A stretch of 64,000 nt of DNA, from assembly GCA_029262055.1 (NCBI GenBank), contig JAJDAD010000051.1, positions 1 through 64,000 on the forward strand, read 5' to 3'. The position numbers were made by a program, and so were the translations under genes. Source of the DNA: Candidatus Zhuqueibacterota bacterium (GTDB lineage: Bacteria; Zhuqueibacterota; Zhuqueibacteria; Oceanimicrobiales; Oceanimicrobiaceae). Position 1 is the stretch's first letter. Every line of letters begins with the position of its first letter. Below the pieces are notes generated by a model. That model did no database searches, had not been told where the DNA came from, and saw nothing but the letters and a program-made list of their open reading frames with translations. Below are positions 33,525-42,504 of this stretch, piece after piece.

Positions 33525-35987
33525 CTAGTAGATGGTGTATTTCAGTTCGGCTGCAAACAAGCGCCCGATGGACGGTGATGCCACAAAGTCCCGCACTTCC
33601 GAGTCGAAAATATTGATCACCTGGGCAGAAACAGCCAGGTTGCGTGTGGCCCTATAACCGACGCTGACGTCGAAGTTCACATAGCCGCCGAGCGGTCCTT
33701 CGTTGAAATCTCTACCCACGCGTTGGCCTTCGACAACCGGATCGCCGCCCACAATCAGGTCGGTGTTGGTTGCGGCCGCAACGTTGATGCCTGAGAAGAA
33801 GTCATACTCGTCGACCCAGCGTGCGCCGAGCATACCAAACCATTCGTCCCGGTTTGCGGTGAGTGCCACGTTGAGTTTGTGCTTCGGCGCGTTGATCGGC
33901 AGGTCGGTTTCCAGCACCTGGCCGTCGCGGTTGCCGTCGTTTTTGGGGTCATCGGAATCCAGGTCAAAATCGAAGAAGGAGTAGTTGGCCTTCACACTGA
34001 CATTCTTGTTGACGAAATAATTCAGGCCGAAATCAAAACCATAAGTCGTGACCTGCCCGAAGTTCAAATAAGTCAGCAGAAAGGCGGCCTGGTCCTGGCC
34101 GGGCAGAACATCACTGATGGGACGTCCGCCGCGTTGCGTCACCGGGCTGGTTCCGGCAATGTTAATGAGCGGGCTGATGAACTCCTCGTGAAAATTGATG
34201 TAGGCATTGCTGTCGATGAAGAGTTTGTCGGACACGATGCCTTTGTATCCGGCTTCCACGGTCTGGATGGTTTCCACCTCCAGTTTCGGGATGGCGCTGC
34301 CGTCCGCCAGCGTAAAGCCTTCGCCATTGCCCAGCAACAAGCCGCCAAAGATATTGGCGCTCAGGTTCAGAATCGTGGGCGCTGCGATGCCCTTACCATA
34401 GGTCAGGCGCCAGGTTCCGCTGCCCTGAGTATACAGCAAGCCGCCCTTCGGGATGAAGTTGCTGCCGTAAAACTCATGGTCATCCACGCGTGCCGCGGCA
34501 ATTGCCCGGAACCCGCTTTCGCCCAACGCTTTTTCGACCTGGGTGTACACGCCGACCTGGTCCAGGTCAATCGAGCCGCCATTGTCGATCAGAAAGGTAC
34601 CTTTGCTGTCGGCCATGTCCTTTTGATACTGCACGCCGCCAGTGACTTCAAATCCTTCCCAGGTGTTGTTGTACTGCGCTTCGGCATTTACGCGCCGGGA
34701 ATCATCCTGGAAGTTGGATTCACGATTTAACGGAATACCGAAAGTCGCATTCCATTGTTCATGCAGAGAACGTTCCACGGATTCCTGCTCCGAAAAGCCA
34801 GCATTGATAAAACTGAGGTAGTTTTGCGTTCTTTGGTTCATGGCAAAAGTGTCATCAGTGATGCTCCAGGAGTGATAGACCTGGGCAAAGAATCTCGGAG
34901 AGACGTATTGCGCTTGCCCGAAAAAGACGCGCCAGTCTTTGATCATGTTTCTGCCTGCGTTGGTGACACCGATGTTGTTGCTATTGCTGGCGCCGGCGGT
35001 GATGATAAAATCGGACTCGGGATTGGGACTGAAGTAGAACGACGCCTCGCCACGGATGGAGTCAAAGTCACGATCCAGCAGCAATTCATTAAACGCTGCC
35101 CCACCGACGTAAACAGAATCCACGAAGTTGAACTCTTCCCCCTGGGTGTATTCGCCGCTCACCTTGTACCTGAAGGTTTCATTGACGACTTTGGCGTGCC
35201 TGACCCTTCCGGAAAATGTGCTGTGACTGCCGCCACCGCCGGCAAAGGTCGTGCCCTCCGATGTGCGCGGATCCTTGGTGATGGTATTGATGAGACCGTT
35301 ATGCGCATTTGGACCGTAGAGAGCCGCGTTGGGTCCCAGAATGATCTCGATTCTCTCGACATCCTCTTTGACAGTCGTACCCAGCGCGCCCAGTGGCAGG
35401 CCGGTGGCGATCAGGGTTGACAGGCGATTGTCATTCATCTGCAGGTTCTTGGAATTAAAGGCGCTGTTGAAGCCCCGGATGTTCAAGCCGGTACCGAGGA
35501 CGCCGGTGCGGATATAATCTACGCCCTTTTCGTAAGCCAGTAGCTCTCCCAGATTAGAGGAGGGGTGCTCATCGATTTGGCGCGCAGAAATCACGTCGAT
35601 TGTGGCCGGAGCTTCGGTGATTTTTTGCTGCCGCTTCGAAGCTGTCACCACCAGGGTTTCCCCGAAAACGGAACCTTCCTGCAAGGTCAGGGCCAGAGTC
35701 GTGACAGCATCCCCTGTAATCGTGACTGATGCGGTCATTTCCTGAAAGCCGATGTAAGTAGCTTTGAGCATGTACTCGCCCGCAGGCACGTCCTTGATGG
35801 TGTAGGAGCCGTCGTTTTGTGTCGCCGCTCCGAACTGAGTACCGACCAACTGGACATTCGTGCCCGGCAGGGCTTTGCCGTTTTCATCTGTCACTGTCCC
35901 CTGAATAGTTCCGGTTTGTGCCCATACCAGCGAGGTACTCAGGAGCAAAACACAAACCAGAGCAAATAAGATTTTGAAAAACTGCAT
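33525..35987 (-). CDS. TonB-dependent receptor inside the acyl-CoA operon
   Basis: An 820-residue outer-membrane receptor. The signal peptide ends at 'LVWAQ'; a CarboxypepD_reg-like domain follows ('GTIQGTVTDENGKALPGTNV', 'VPAGEYMLKATYIGFQEM'), then the plug with 'APATIDVISARQIDEHPSSN', 'LNIRGFNSAFNSKNLQMNDN' and 'RIEIILGPNAALYGPNAHNG', and a barrel ending in 'LFAAELKYTIY'. The plug resembles siderophore/vitamin-type and other small-ligand receptors more than SusC. TAGGAGGAT lies 6 bases before the ATG. It is flanked on both sides by CoA ligase genes, so the transported ligand is likely tied to the acids these ligases activate. Confidence 0.93.
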   Translation of the reverse strand: MQFFKILFALVCVLLLSTSLVWAQTGTIQGTVTDENGKALPGTNVQLVGTQFGAATQNDGSYTIKDVPAGEYMLKATYIGFQEMTASVTITGDAVTTLALTLQEGSVFGETLVVTASKRQQKITEAPATIDVISARQIDEHPSSNLGELLAYEKGVDYIRTGVLGTGLNIRGFNSAFNSKNLQMNDNRLSTLIATGLPLGALGTTVKEDVERIEIILGPNAALYGPNAHNGLINTITKDPRTSEGTTFAGGGGSHSTFSGRVRHAKVVNETFRYKVSGEYTQGEEFNFVDSVYVGGAAFNELLLDRDFDSIRGEASFYFSPNPESDFIITAGASNSNNIGVTNAGRNMIKDWRVFFGQAQYVSPRFFAQVYHSWSITDDTFAMNQRTQNYLSFINAGFSEQESVERSLHEQWNATFGIPLNRESNFQDDSRRVNAEAQYNNTWEGFEVTGGVQYQKDMADSKGTFLIDNGGSIDLDQVGVYTQVEKALGESGFRAIAAARVDDHEFYGSNFIPKGGLLYTQGSGTWRLTYGKGIAAPTILNLSANIFGGLLLGNGEGFTLADGSAIPKLEVETIQTVEAGYKGIVSDKLFIDSNAYINFHEEFISPLINIAGTSPVTQRGGRPISDVLPGQDQAAFLLTYLNFGQVTTYGFDFGLNYFVNKNVSVKANYSFFDFDLDSDDPKNDGNRDGQVLETDLPINAPKHKLNVALTANRDEWFGMLGARWVDEYDFFSGINVAAATNTDLIVGGDPVVEGQRVGRDFNEGPLGGYVNFDVSVGYRATRNLAVSAQVINIFDSEVRDFVASPSIGRLFAAELKYTIY

Positions 35988-36075
35988 GGTATCCTCCTAC
36001 GTTATGTTTGTTAACACACTCTTGCTTCAGAACTGTTGCCTCGGGCCTGGGCTATCACCTCCTACCTGGTGGCTG

Positions 36076-37623
36076 TTAGGATTGGTTTGTTAGATATTCT
36101 TTCAGAAGCACTTTCTTGTCTATTTTGCCTATTGCTGTCTTGGGTAGCACCGTCAAAAAAATGACGGAATTCGGAACTTTGTATTTCGCGATCCTTGCCA
36201 GAAGATAGTCTCTCAGTTCCGCCTCAGTTAAAGATTCATTTTGCTCTGGCACCACAAACGCCCTACCTACTTCACCCCACTTCTCGTCAGGCATTCCTAT
36301 CAGCGCTGCTTCGGAAACCGCTGGATGAGAGTGCATGACGCTTTCGACTTCAGCCGGGTAGACATTTTCGCCGCCACTTATGAACATGTCCTTGCTCCGG
36401 CCAACTATGTAGTAATATCCTTCAGCATCCCTTTGAGCCAGATCCCCGGTGTGCAGCCATCCGTCTCTAATCGCGGCTTCAGTTTCCTGTGGCATGTTCA
36501 TGTAGCCCGGCGTAATGTGCGGCCCGGCAATAAGGAGCTCCCCCGCCTCCTCACCACCGCATTCACTGCCGTCGTCCCGGATGATTTTTGTTTGGATGTG
36601 GAACAAAGGGTACCCCACGGATCCTGGCTTGCGCTGCACATCTTCAGGCGGAAGCCAGAAATTGTTGCCCGACGCTTCGGTCAGGCCGTAGCCGAGCTTG
36701 AAGTCGACCCCTTTGTCCCAAAATTTTTCCATCACCGGGTGCGGACAGGGTGCGCCGCCGCTTATCACCAACTTAAGTCCCGAAAAGTCCGTCGCATGCC
36801 AGCGTGGGTGCTGCTGCATCATGATGTACATGGTCGGCACGCCGACGAACATACTCAGACCGCCGTCGGCAATCAGGTCAAAGGTTTCGTCGACATCAAA
36901 TTCCTTGCACAGGATGGTTTTGCCACCAACGTGCACCAAGGGCAGCATGAAGATATTTGGACCGCCGATATGAAACAGAGGTAGTTGCAGGGCGGCCACG
37001 TCCCCGGCTGTGAGCCCCCAACTGGTCACGGTGTTAATGCTGTTCCAGGTCATATTGCCGTGCGTCAGGATGGCTCCTTTGGGCAAACCGGTGGTGCCGC
37101 CGGTGTAGTAGATGCCCCAAGTGTCATCCATGGTCAGCTCCGCTGCTGGCGGTTGCTCACACGATTGCCTTGCCCGTTCTGCCAGGAGAAGATGAGCGTT
37201 GTCTACCGCCTCCTGCATGGCGACGATTGTCTTAATCGTGGTCAACACCGAGCCTAACTCCCGCACTTGTGCCAGCCATTCCGAAGAGTAACAGAGTACT
37301 TTGGGCGCGGCAGCACTAATGATTTTCTGTAATTCCAAAGCCGTAAGGCGCCAGTTCAGATTGTGCAGAATTGCTCCCAATTTGCCGCATGCAAAAAAGA
37401 GGTCCAAATACTCGATGCAGTTGCACGCGTAGACTGCCACCAGGTCGTCCTTGCCGACACCGAGAGCGGCCAGGAAGTGAGCGCTCTGATTTGCTCGTGC
37501 GTTCCATTCCTGAAAGGTAAGTTGCTGACCCGTGCCGGCATCCTCCAACCCAATGCGCATGGGGGTCAGTTGTGCCCGCTTGTGCAACCAGTCTGTGGCG
37601 TAGTGTGATTTCGCTGCTGCCAT
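36076..37623 (-). CDS. Class I adenylate-forming acyl-CoA ligase, paralog B
   Basis: A 515-residue AMP-binding enzyme. Motifs: P-loop 'IYYTGGTTGLPKGAILTHG' near residue 170, 'GYGLTEASGNNFWLPPE' near 310, 'GWLHTGDLAQRDAEGYYYIV', hinge 'GRSKDMFISGGENVYPAEVE' near 410, and the catalytic Lys in 'LPKTAIGKIDKKVLLKEYL'. 'GGENVYPAEVE' and the overall length match medium/long-chain fatty-acid-CoA-ligase and related aryl-acid ligases. It sits 33 bases downstream of FabH-like paralog B and 88 bases upstream of the TonB receptor. The acid substrate is unknown. All three ligases in the cluster are intact, so they probably act on different intermediates. Confidence 0.93.
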   Translation of the reverse strand: MAAAKSHYATDWLHKRAQLTPMRIGLEDAGTGQQLTFQEWNARANQSAHFLAALGVGKDDLVAVYACNCIEYLDLFFACGKLGAILHNLNWRLTALELQKIISAAAPKVLCYSSEWLAQVRELGSVLTTIKTIVAMQEAVDNAHLLLAERARQSCEQPPAAELTMDDTWGIYYTGGTTGLPKGAILTHGNMTWNSINTVTSWGLTAGDVAALQLPLFHIGGPNIFMLPLVHVGGKTILCKEFDVDETFDLIADGGLSMFVGVPTMYIMMQQHPRWHATDFSGLKLVISGGAPCPHPVMEKFWDKGVDFKLGYGLTEASGNNFWLPPEDVQRKPGSVGYPLFHIQTKIIRDDGSECGGEEAGELLIAGPHITPGYMNMPQETEAAIRDGWLHTGDLAQRDAEGYYYIVGRSKDMFISGGENVYPAEVESVMHSHPAVSEAALIGMPDEKWGEVGRAFVVPEQNESLTEAELRDYLLARIAKYKVPNSVIFLTVLPKTAIGKIDKKVLLKEYLTNQS

Positions 37624-37656
37624 GAGCTTTTCAGATTTTCACCTGTGTGCACAGCT

Positions 37657-38709
37657 TCATTTTTTCGCTTTGCCCCATTTTATGCAGGCGGCGCCCCAAA
37701 CATACCCGATGCCGGCTCCGAGCATGATCATCAAATCACCTTCTTTGAGCTTGCCCTGTTTTTGCCCTTCAACTATCGTGATGATGCTGTCCTGCTCACC
37801 GATATGGCCGTAGTCCGACAGGTAAACCGTCTGCTCCCAGGTCAGCCCGAGCCGCTGCAGGATGTCGGCATGGGCCGAGGGCTTGACCAGCACCATATTC
37901 AGGAAAGTCACATCCGCGCGCGTGTAGGGCCGGCCATCCTCACTGCTCCCGCTCTTGCGCAGCGCTTCGTCTATGCAGTGCATCCAATTATCCATGGAAA
38001 CCTGGTTGAGCCGGTTTTTCATCAACTCAGGTTCGACCAGGTCGAAGAAGAACTGCTTCTGCTCGACAGCGGCGTCGGTGGGATGCTGCATTGTGCCGCT
38101 GGCCGGTACAATGACGTGTTTGCTCATGGAGCCGTCGCTCATAAGGTGGCTGCCGAGCACTCGATTCGCAGGCCAGTTTTTGCGTAGAATCATGGCGCCT
38201 GCTCCCGCACCAATGTTGAACAGGAAGCTTGTACGCTGGTTTTTCAGGTTGATGAAATCGCCTATGGTGTATCCACCTGCAATCATGACAGTGTTGACGT
38301 CCTCATCTGCCAGCATCATGTCCCTGGCCTGCTTGATGGCGGCAATGGTTGTGCAGCAGCGCATGTGAACGTCCATGGCCCAGGCATTGCTTGCGCCGAT
38401 CTCGTGGGCCAGGTGGATACCGGCGGTCCAAAGAAGGTATTCCTTCCATTCTTCCGTGGTACAAAGCACCACGTCGATTTCCTTCGGGTCCAGGGCGCAT
38501 TTTGCCAGACAGTCCTTGGCTGCTTTGATGGCCATCTCATTGGGGTGATCGTCGGGACCGGCCATGAATTTTTGGTTCAGGCCCAGTTTGTCGCGCACCA
38601 CCCACTCCGGCAAGCCACTCTGTTCGGCGACCTCGGTTGCGGTCATAACTTGCTCTGGCACATACATGCCAACACCGACAATGCCTATGCCCGGTTTCTC
38701 GCTAGTCAT
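37657..38709 (-). CDS. KASIII/FabH-like condensing enzyme, paralog B (active-site His missing)
   Basis: A 350-residue thiolase-fold protein clearly paralogous to 30912-31922. The nucleophile position is Cys118 in 'AWAMDVHMRCCTTIAAIKQA' (a second Cys follows). The residue aligned with the FabH catalytic His is Leu ('NMVLVKPSAHADIL'); a His occurs six residues later. The FabH Asn position is His, in 'LSDYGHIGEQDSI', as in paralog A. So it has a Cys-Leu-His set and may do thiolysis, acyl transfer or a partner role with paralog A instead of standard decarboxylating condensation. Its ATG overlaps the end of ligase C by 8 bases, indicating tight coupling. Confidence 0.86.
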   Translation of the reverse strand: MTSEKPGIGIVGVGMYVPEQVMTATEVAEQSGLPEWVVRDKLGLNQKFMAGPDDHPNEMAIKAAKDCLAKCALDPKEIDVVLCTTEEWKEYLLWTAGIHLAHEIGASNAWAMDVHMRCCTTIAAIKQARDMMLADEDVNTVMIAGGYTIGDFINLKNQRTSFLFNIGAGAGAMILRKNWPANRVLGSHLMSDGSMSKHVIVPASGTMQHPTDAAVEQKQFFFDLVEPELMKNRLNQVSMDNWMHCIDEALRKSGSSEDGRPYTRADVTFLNMVLVKPSAHADILQRLGLTWEQTVYLSDYGHIGEQDSIITIVEGQKQGKLKEGDLMIMLGAGIGYVWGAACIKWGKAKK

Positions 38710-40219
38710 TGTTCGTCACCAGTTTGCGCAGTTCTGTTTTCAGGACCTTGCCCGCACCCGAGATCGGCAATTCTGCCATGACCATCACCTTTTTCGGAAC
38801 TTTGTATTTGGCGAGATTATCCGCCAGGAATGCGATGACTGCGTCCGGGTCGACGTTTGCCCCCGGACTGGCGGTTACGAACGCGCAGCCGACCTGGCCC
38901 CACCTGGCATCATCGATGCCGATGACCGCGCACAGACTGACACCCGCATACCGGTGCAGGACGGCTTCGATTTCTGCCGGATAGACGTTCTCGCCGCCAC
39001 TGATGAACATGTCTTTGAGCCGGTCCACAATGAAGAAATAACCTTCGTCGTCAACAGAGGCCAGGTCGCCGGTGTGGAAGTAGTTGTCGCCGTCAAAAGC
39101 CGATCCGGTTTCCCCGGGGTTGTTGAAGTAGCCGGAACAGGCGGATGGGCCACGCAATAGCAGCTCTCCGACTTCGCCCGGCCCGGCAGGTTCGCCGGTG
39201 GCCGACACGACTATTTTTGCATCCACAAAAAAGTTGGGCTTGCCTATGGATCCCGCTTTGCGGACCGCATCCTCACTGGCCAATGAAAAGACATCCGGAC
39301 CGAACTCCGTCATGCCGAACCCTTGCCGGAAGACTACGCCTTTTTGCTTCCTGTATTTCTCGATGAGGTCGACGGGCAGGGGCGCGCCACCACTCAGGCA
39401 GTACCTGAGCGAGGTGAGGTCGGCCTTCTCCCAGTTGTCTGCCTCGGTCAGCATTTGAAAAATGGTCGGCACGCCACCAAAGATCGTTACCGCTTCTTGG
39501 GCCATCAGAGCGAGCGTCCTTTCCGGTTCAAACGTACTGGTTTGCACGATCGTGCCCCCCAATATCAGCATGGGAATCGAAAACGCGAACAAGCCGCCCG
39601 CATGAAACATTGGAAAGATATTTAAGAACGTGTCTGTGCCGAGCACATCACCGAGCAGCGCGTTAAAAGTATTCCAAACGACCTGTTTGTGGCTGATTTG
39701 AGCTGCCTTGGGCGCGCCGGTGGAGCCCCCGGTAAACAGCAGGCAGGCCGTATCGTCTTCGGTGAGCGTTTCACATTTTTCAGGGCGGAGATCGTGATTT
39801 GACAGCGGAGCGTCGCCATCCAGTGGCCAAAAGTCGGGTCTGTCAGTGCAGCCGCGCAGGTGTTGCAGAATAGGCTCAAAGGTAGCAGCGTTGCTGTGCA
39901 GGAGAATTTTTGGGGCAGTCAGGCTGATCTGGTCCGCAACTTCCCGTGGATGCAAGCGCCAGTTGTAGGGCACGAACACCGCCCCAATCTTGCCGCAGGC
40001 AAAGAACGCATCGTAGAAGTGTGGCCCGTCGTGCGCCAGCATCGCCACCCGGTCGCCCTTTTCGATTTGCCGGGCCTGCAGCGCGAAGGCCAGGGCATTG
40101 GCCCGCAAATTCATCTCCCGGTAGGTGTGCCTGACCGTGGCATCGGCGGTCGCGTCCACAATCGCGACCTTATCCGGTGTGTAAACACAGCGTCTTGTCA
40201 GGTAGTCACCGATGTACAT
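38702..40219 (-). CDS. Class I adenylate-forming acyl-CoA ligase, paralog C
   Basis: A 505-residue AMP-binding enzyme. The P-loop is slightly unusual, 'CLLFTGGSTGAPKAAQIS' near residue 165 (Gly after Pro-Lys replaced by Ala). Other motifs are standard: 'GFGMTEFGPDVFSLASED' near 300, 'NYFHTGDLASVDDEGYFFIV', hinge 'DRLKDMFISGGENVYPAEIE' near 395, and the catalytic Lys in 'ISGAGKVLKTELRKLV'. It lies 2 bases after the alpha/beta hydrolase gene and overlaps the start of FabH-like paralog B by 8 bases, so the three genes are surely co-transcribed. The substrate is unknown. Confidence 0.93.
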   Translation of the reverse strand: MYIGDYLTRRCVYTPDKVAIVDATADATVRHTYREMNLRANALAFALQARQIEKGDRVAMLAHDGPHFYDAFFACGKIGAVFVPYNWRLHPREVADQISLTAPKILLHSNAATFEPILQHLRGCTDRPDFWPLDGDAPLSNHDLRPEKCETLTEDDTACLLFTGGSTGAPKAAQISHKQVVWNTFNALLGDVLGTDTFLNIFPMFHAGGLFAFSIPMLILGGTIVQTSTFEPERTLALMAQEAVTIFGGVPTIFQMLTEADNWEKADLTSLRYCLSGGAPLPVDLIEKYRKQKGVVFRQGFGMTEFGPDVFSLASEDAVRKAGSIGKPNFFVDAKIVVSATGEPAGPGEVGELLLRGPSACSGYFNNPGETGSAFDGDNYFHTGDLASVDDEGYFFIVDRLKDMFISGGENVYPAEIEAVLHRYAGVSLCAVIGIDDARWGQVGCAFVTASPGANVDPDAVIAFLADNLAKYKVPKKVMVMAELPISGAGKVLKTELRKLVTNND

Positions 40220-40221
40220 GG

Positions 40222-41073
40222 TCAGACGGACCTCTGGTCCAGCTTGGGTGCATGGGGGCTTTGCTTGGCTGCAATCCTGTTCTCGGAAAGGAACTGGAGT
40301 AAAGCCCGGGTGAACGGGATGTTGTTTTCGTAGAAGAAAAGATGTTTTCCTTCGAAGACCCGTAACGTGGCTTGCTCTATCTGATGTCCCAGCGCATAGA
40401 CATCCTGCAGCGGCACCAGCTCATCGTCTTTGCCGGCACAAATCAGGGTCGGTGCGCTGATGTCGGAACTGGAAGTTGACCCGTCAAAACAATTGCCCGC
40501 CAGGAGCTGCCGGTAATAAGCCAACTGGGGTTGCGGATAACGTACCCGCCAGGCAGTGATCGCGGCAAGCTGCTCCGGGTTGTCCGCCACGAACGAGCTG
40601 GTGAAACTGAGATCGTAGCCGTCTTCCAGACGTTCCTTTTTGGTTTTTCCTTTGGGGCGAATCAATCTGCTGAGGACTTCGCCGCTGGGTCCGATCTGTT
40701 CGTCACCGCCGCAGGAAGTAGAAACGAGGGTGAGAGATGCCACGAGTCCCGGCCATTTTGCTGCCATCTGCTGAGCTACAAACCCACCCATTGAAACGCC
40801 GAGAAGATGAATTCTGTCCACCTCCATCTGCTGCAGCACGTCCTGCAGGTCTTCGGCAAAGAGCTTTACCGAGTAGCGCATGTCCGGTTTATCTGACCGG
40901 CCACTGCCGCGCAACTCCGGCATAATGAGCTGATGATGTCGAGCAAGCTCATCCTGGACACTTGACCAGAGCCAGGCGCCGGCACCCAGGCCGGGAATGA
41001 GCATCAGAGGTTCGCCGCTGCCTTGCTGTTCAACAAAAATGTGGGTTCCGTCTGCAGCTTCGCATAATATCAT
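40222..41073 (-). CDS. Alpha/beta hydrolase (3-oxoadipate enol-lactonase-like), cytoplasmic
   Basis: A 283-residue alpha/beta hydrolase. The oxyanion-hole region is 'EPLMLIPGLGAGAWLW', the nucleophile elbow 'LLGVSMGGFVAQQMA', the acid in 'LICAGKDDELVP' and the catalytic His in 'VFEGKHLFFYEN'. The nearest general resemblance is to PcaD-type lactonases and related C-C or ester hydrolases. No signal peptide is seen. Start 41073 (MILCEAADGTHIF) fits the family; longer in-frame starts at 41130 or 41133 overlap the SDR gene and add unusual sequence. It could open a lactone or release a product from CoA. A secreted paralog, 42501-43403, is in the same operon. Confidence 0.88.
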   Translation of the reverse strand: MILCEAADGTHIFVEQQGSGEPLMLIPGLGAGAWLWSSVQDELARHHQLIMPELRGSGRSDKPDMRYSVKLFAEDLQDVLQQMEVDRIHLLGVSMGGFVAQQMAAKWPGLVASLTLVSTSCGGDEQIGPSGEVLSRLIRPKGKTKKERLEDGYDLSFTSSFVADNPEQLAAITAWRVRYPQPQLAYYRQLLAGNCFDGSTSSSDISAPTLICAGKDDELVPLQDVYALGHQIEQATLRVFEGKHLFFYENNIPFTRALLQFLSENRIAAKQSPHAPKLDQRSV

Positions 41074-41110
41074 TAGGTCATCCGTCTTAAGGTCGGTAGT
41101 TTCTGTACCC

Positions 41111-41854
41111 CTAGCTGACAATGCCGCCATCAACCGACAACACCGTGCCGGTAATGAAGGAGGCCTCTTCTGACGCCAGAAAAAGGTAAGCGTGCGCGAT
41201 GTCTTCAGGGCGACCCATTCTGTTCAAAGGCGTTTTGCTGACCATCATTTCGATTACCTTCTCCGGCATCTTCTGCAGTATTTCCGTGGCGATAAAACCC
41301 GGGGCGACGGCGTTCACCCGAATGCCGTGTTTCCCCAGTTCGCGCGCCCAGGTTTTTGTCATTCCTATGACGCCGGCTTTGCTGGCCACATAGTTGGATT
41401 GTCCAAAATTGCCGTACAAGCCGACCACGGAGCTGGCGTTTAAAATAACACCACCCGACCCTTGTTCGATCAGCGTGCGCGCCACCGCCTGGCCACACAG
41501 GAAAACACCCTTCAAATTGACATCCAGCACCCGATCCCACTGCTCCACTGCCATTTTCACCAGCCGGGCGTCCATGACGATTCCGGCATTGTTGATCAGA
41601 ATGTCGATCCTGCCGAATTCTTTCAACGTGGCGGCTATCATTTGCTCAACGCCGGTTACGCTTGCAACATTGGCCTTTTGGAAAATTGCCCGGCCGCCCG
41701 CCGATGTGATTTCGTCTGCTACTTTCTGGCCCGATTCACGGTTGATGTCGGCGGCCAGGATACTTGCACCTTCTTGCGCAAATGTGAGGGCGGTTTGTTT
41801 ACCGATACCGCACCCGGCGCCGGTGATAATCGCGACTTTGTTTTTGAGTCTCAT
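41111..41854 (-). CDS. Short-chain dehydrogenase/reductase (FabG-like)
   Basis: A 247-residue classical SDR. The nucleotide-binding motif is TGAGCGIG ('VAIITGAGCGIGKQTAL'), 'LINNAGIVMDARL' stabilises the core, and the catalytic Ser-Tyr-Lys lie in 'ILNASSVVGLYGNFGQSN' and 'YVASKAG'. The end 'FITGTVLSVDGGIVS' is typical for 3-oxoacyl-ACP/CoA reductases. Asp39-like 'AADINRE' after strand 2 favours NAD(H) over NADP(H). In this cluster it could oxidise a 3-hydroxyacyl-CoA or reduce a 3-ketoacyl product of the FabH-like enzymes. It is followed after 37 bases by the hydrolase gene and lies 113 bases downstream of the regulator. Confidence 0.92.
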   Translation of the reverse strand: MRLKNKVAIITGAGCGIGKQTALTFAQEGASILAADINRESGQKVADEITSAGGRAIFQKANVASVTGVEQMIAATLKEFGRIDILINNAGIVMDARLVKMAVEQWDRVLDVNLKGVFLCGQAVARTLIEQGSGGVILNASSVVGLYGNFGQSNYVASKAGVIGMTKTWARELGKHGIRVNAVAPGFIATEILQKMPEKVIEMMVSKTPLNRMGRPEDIAHAYLFLASEEASFITGTVLSVDGGIVS

Positions 41855-41967
41855 TTCGATTTGTCCAGTGTTTTACCTACACGATCCACGCCTTACGTTT
41901 TGGTTTCAGGAGGTGCTTACCCGAGTGTCTTAACGCCAGGCAGCGTCCTGACCCTGTCAAAAGCCAG

Positions 41968-42504
41968 TCACGCTGCGTTCAGACCGACCGACGCCGCGTA
42001 CTCGTCGACAGAGGGGAGCGCATTCTTGTTCGTGCGCCATTCAGATATGAACCTCTGGTAGGCCTGCACCTGCCGGAAGTGGAATTCCCGCATACGAATC
42101 AGTCTTTCGCAGATGGCCTTGAGCGCCGCCTTATCCGGGCCGTCAGCTTCAATGTATTTTGCCAGCAAAGCCTGCAGATGACGTTCTGCTACCTGGATGT
42201 TATCTTCATAAAGGCGCGACTGGTTTATTCCCGCCTGCAGGAAAACATCATTGGAGATCTCGTAGTAGTATTTCCGTTCGCCGCTCTTTCTAACCCTGCG
42301 GATAAGCTTGAGGTCTTCCAGTCGTCTACATATTTGGTTGACGGGCGTCTTGGTCACTTTGAGTTCGCGACAGATGTCGTCGACGGAGCTGGCCGATGTG
42401 CAGGACAATAAGAATCCAATCACCCGTCCCATAAGCTCACTATGGCCGAACTTCAAGTAGCCGATGCCGAAATCCTCTACTATTTCTTTGTAGAATGTCT
42501 TCAT
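41968..42504 (-). CDS. GbsR/MarR-type winged-helix regulator
   Basis: A 178-residue DNA-binding protein. The N-terminal half follows the GbsR-family pattern: 'EDFGIGYLKFGHSELMGRVI', then a winged helix with recognition region 'VDDICRELKVTKTPVNQICR' and wing 'KLIRRVRKSGERKYYYEISN'. The C-terminal half is helical and may form the dimer or ligand site. It overlaps the upstream hydrolase gene by 4 bases (ATGA), so it is the second gene of the acyl-CoA operon and probably its local repressor. A 23-base palindrome at 43508-43530 upstream of the operon is a candidate operator. Confidence 0.87.
   Translation of the reverse strand: MKTFYKEIVEDFGIGYLKFGHSELMGRVIGFLLSCTSASSVDDICRELKVTKTPVNQICRRLEDLKLIRRVRKSGERKYYYEISNDVFLQAGINQSRLYEDNIQVAERHLQALLAKYIEADGPDKAALKAICERLIRMREFHFRQVQAYQRFISEWRTNKNALPSVDEYAASVGLNAA

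Noticed and set aside
33879-34730. 283-codon plus-strand frame
   Set aside because: Antisense to the TonB receptor gene, with no recognisable motif.
41462-42061. 199-codon plus-strand frame
   Set aside because: Fully antisense to the SDR and regulator genes; a shadow of their codon structure.
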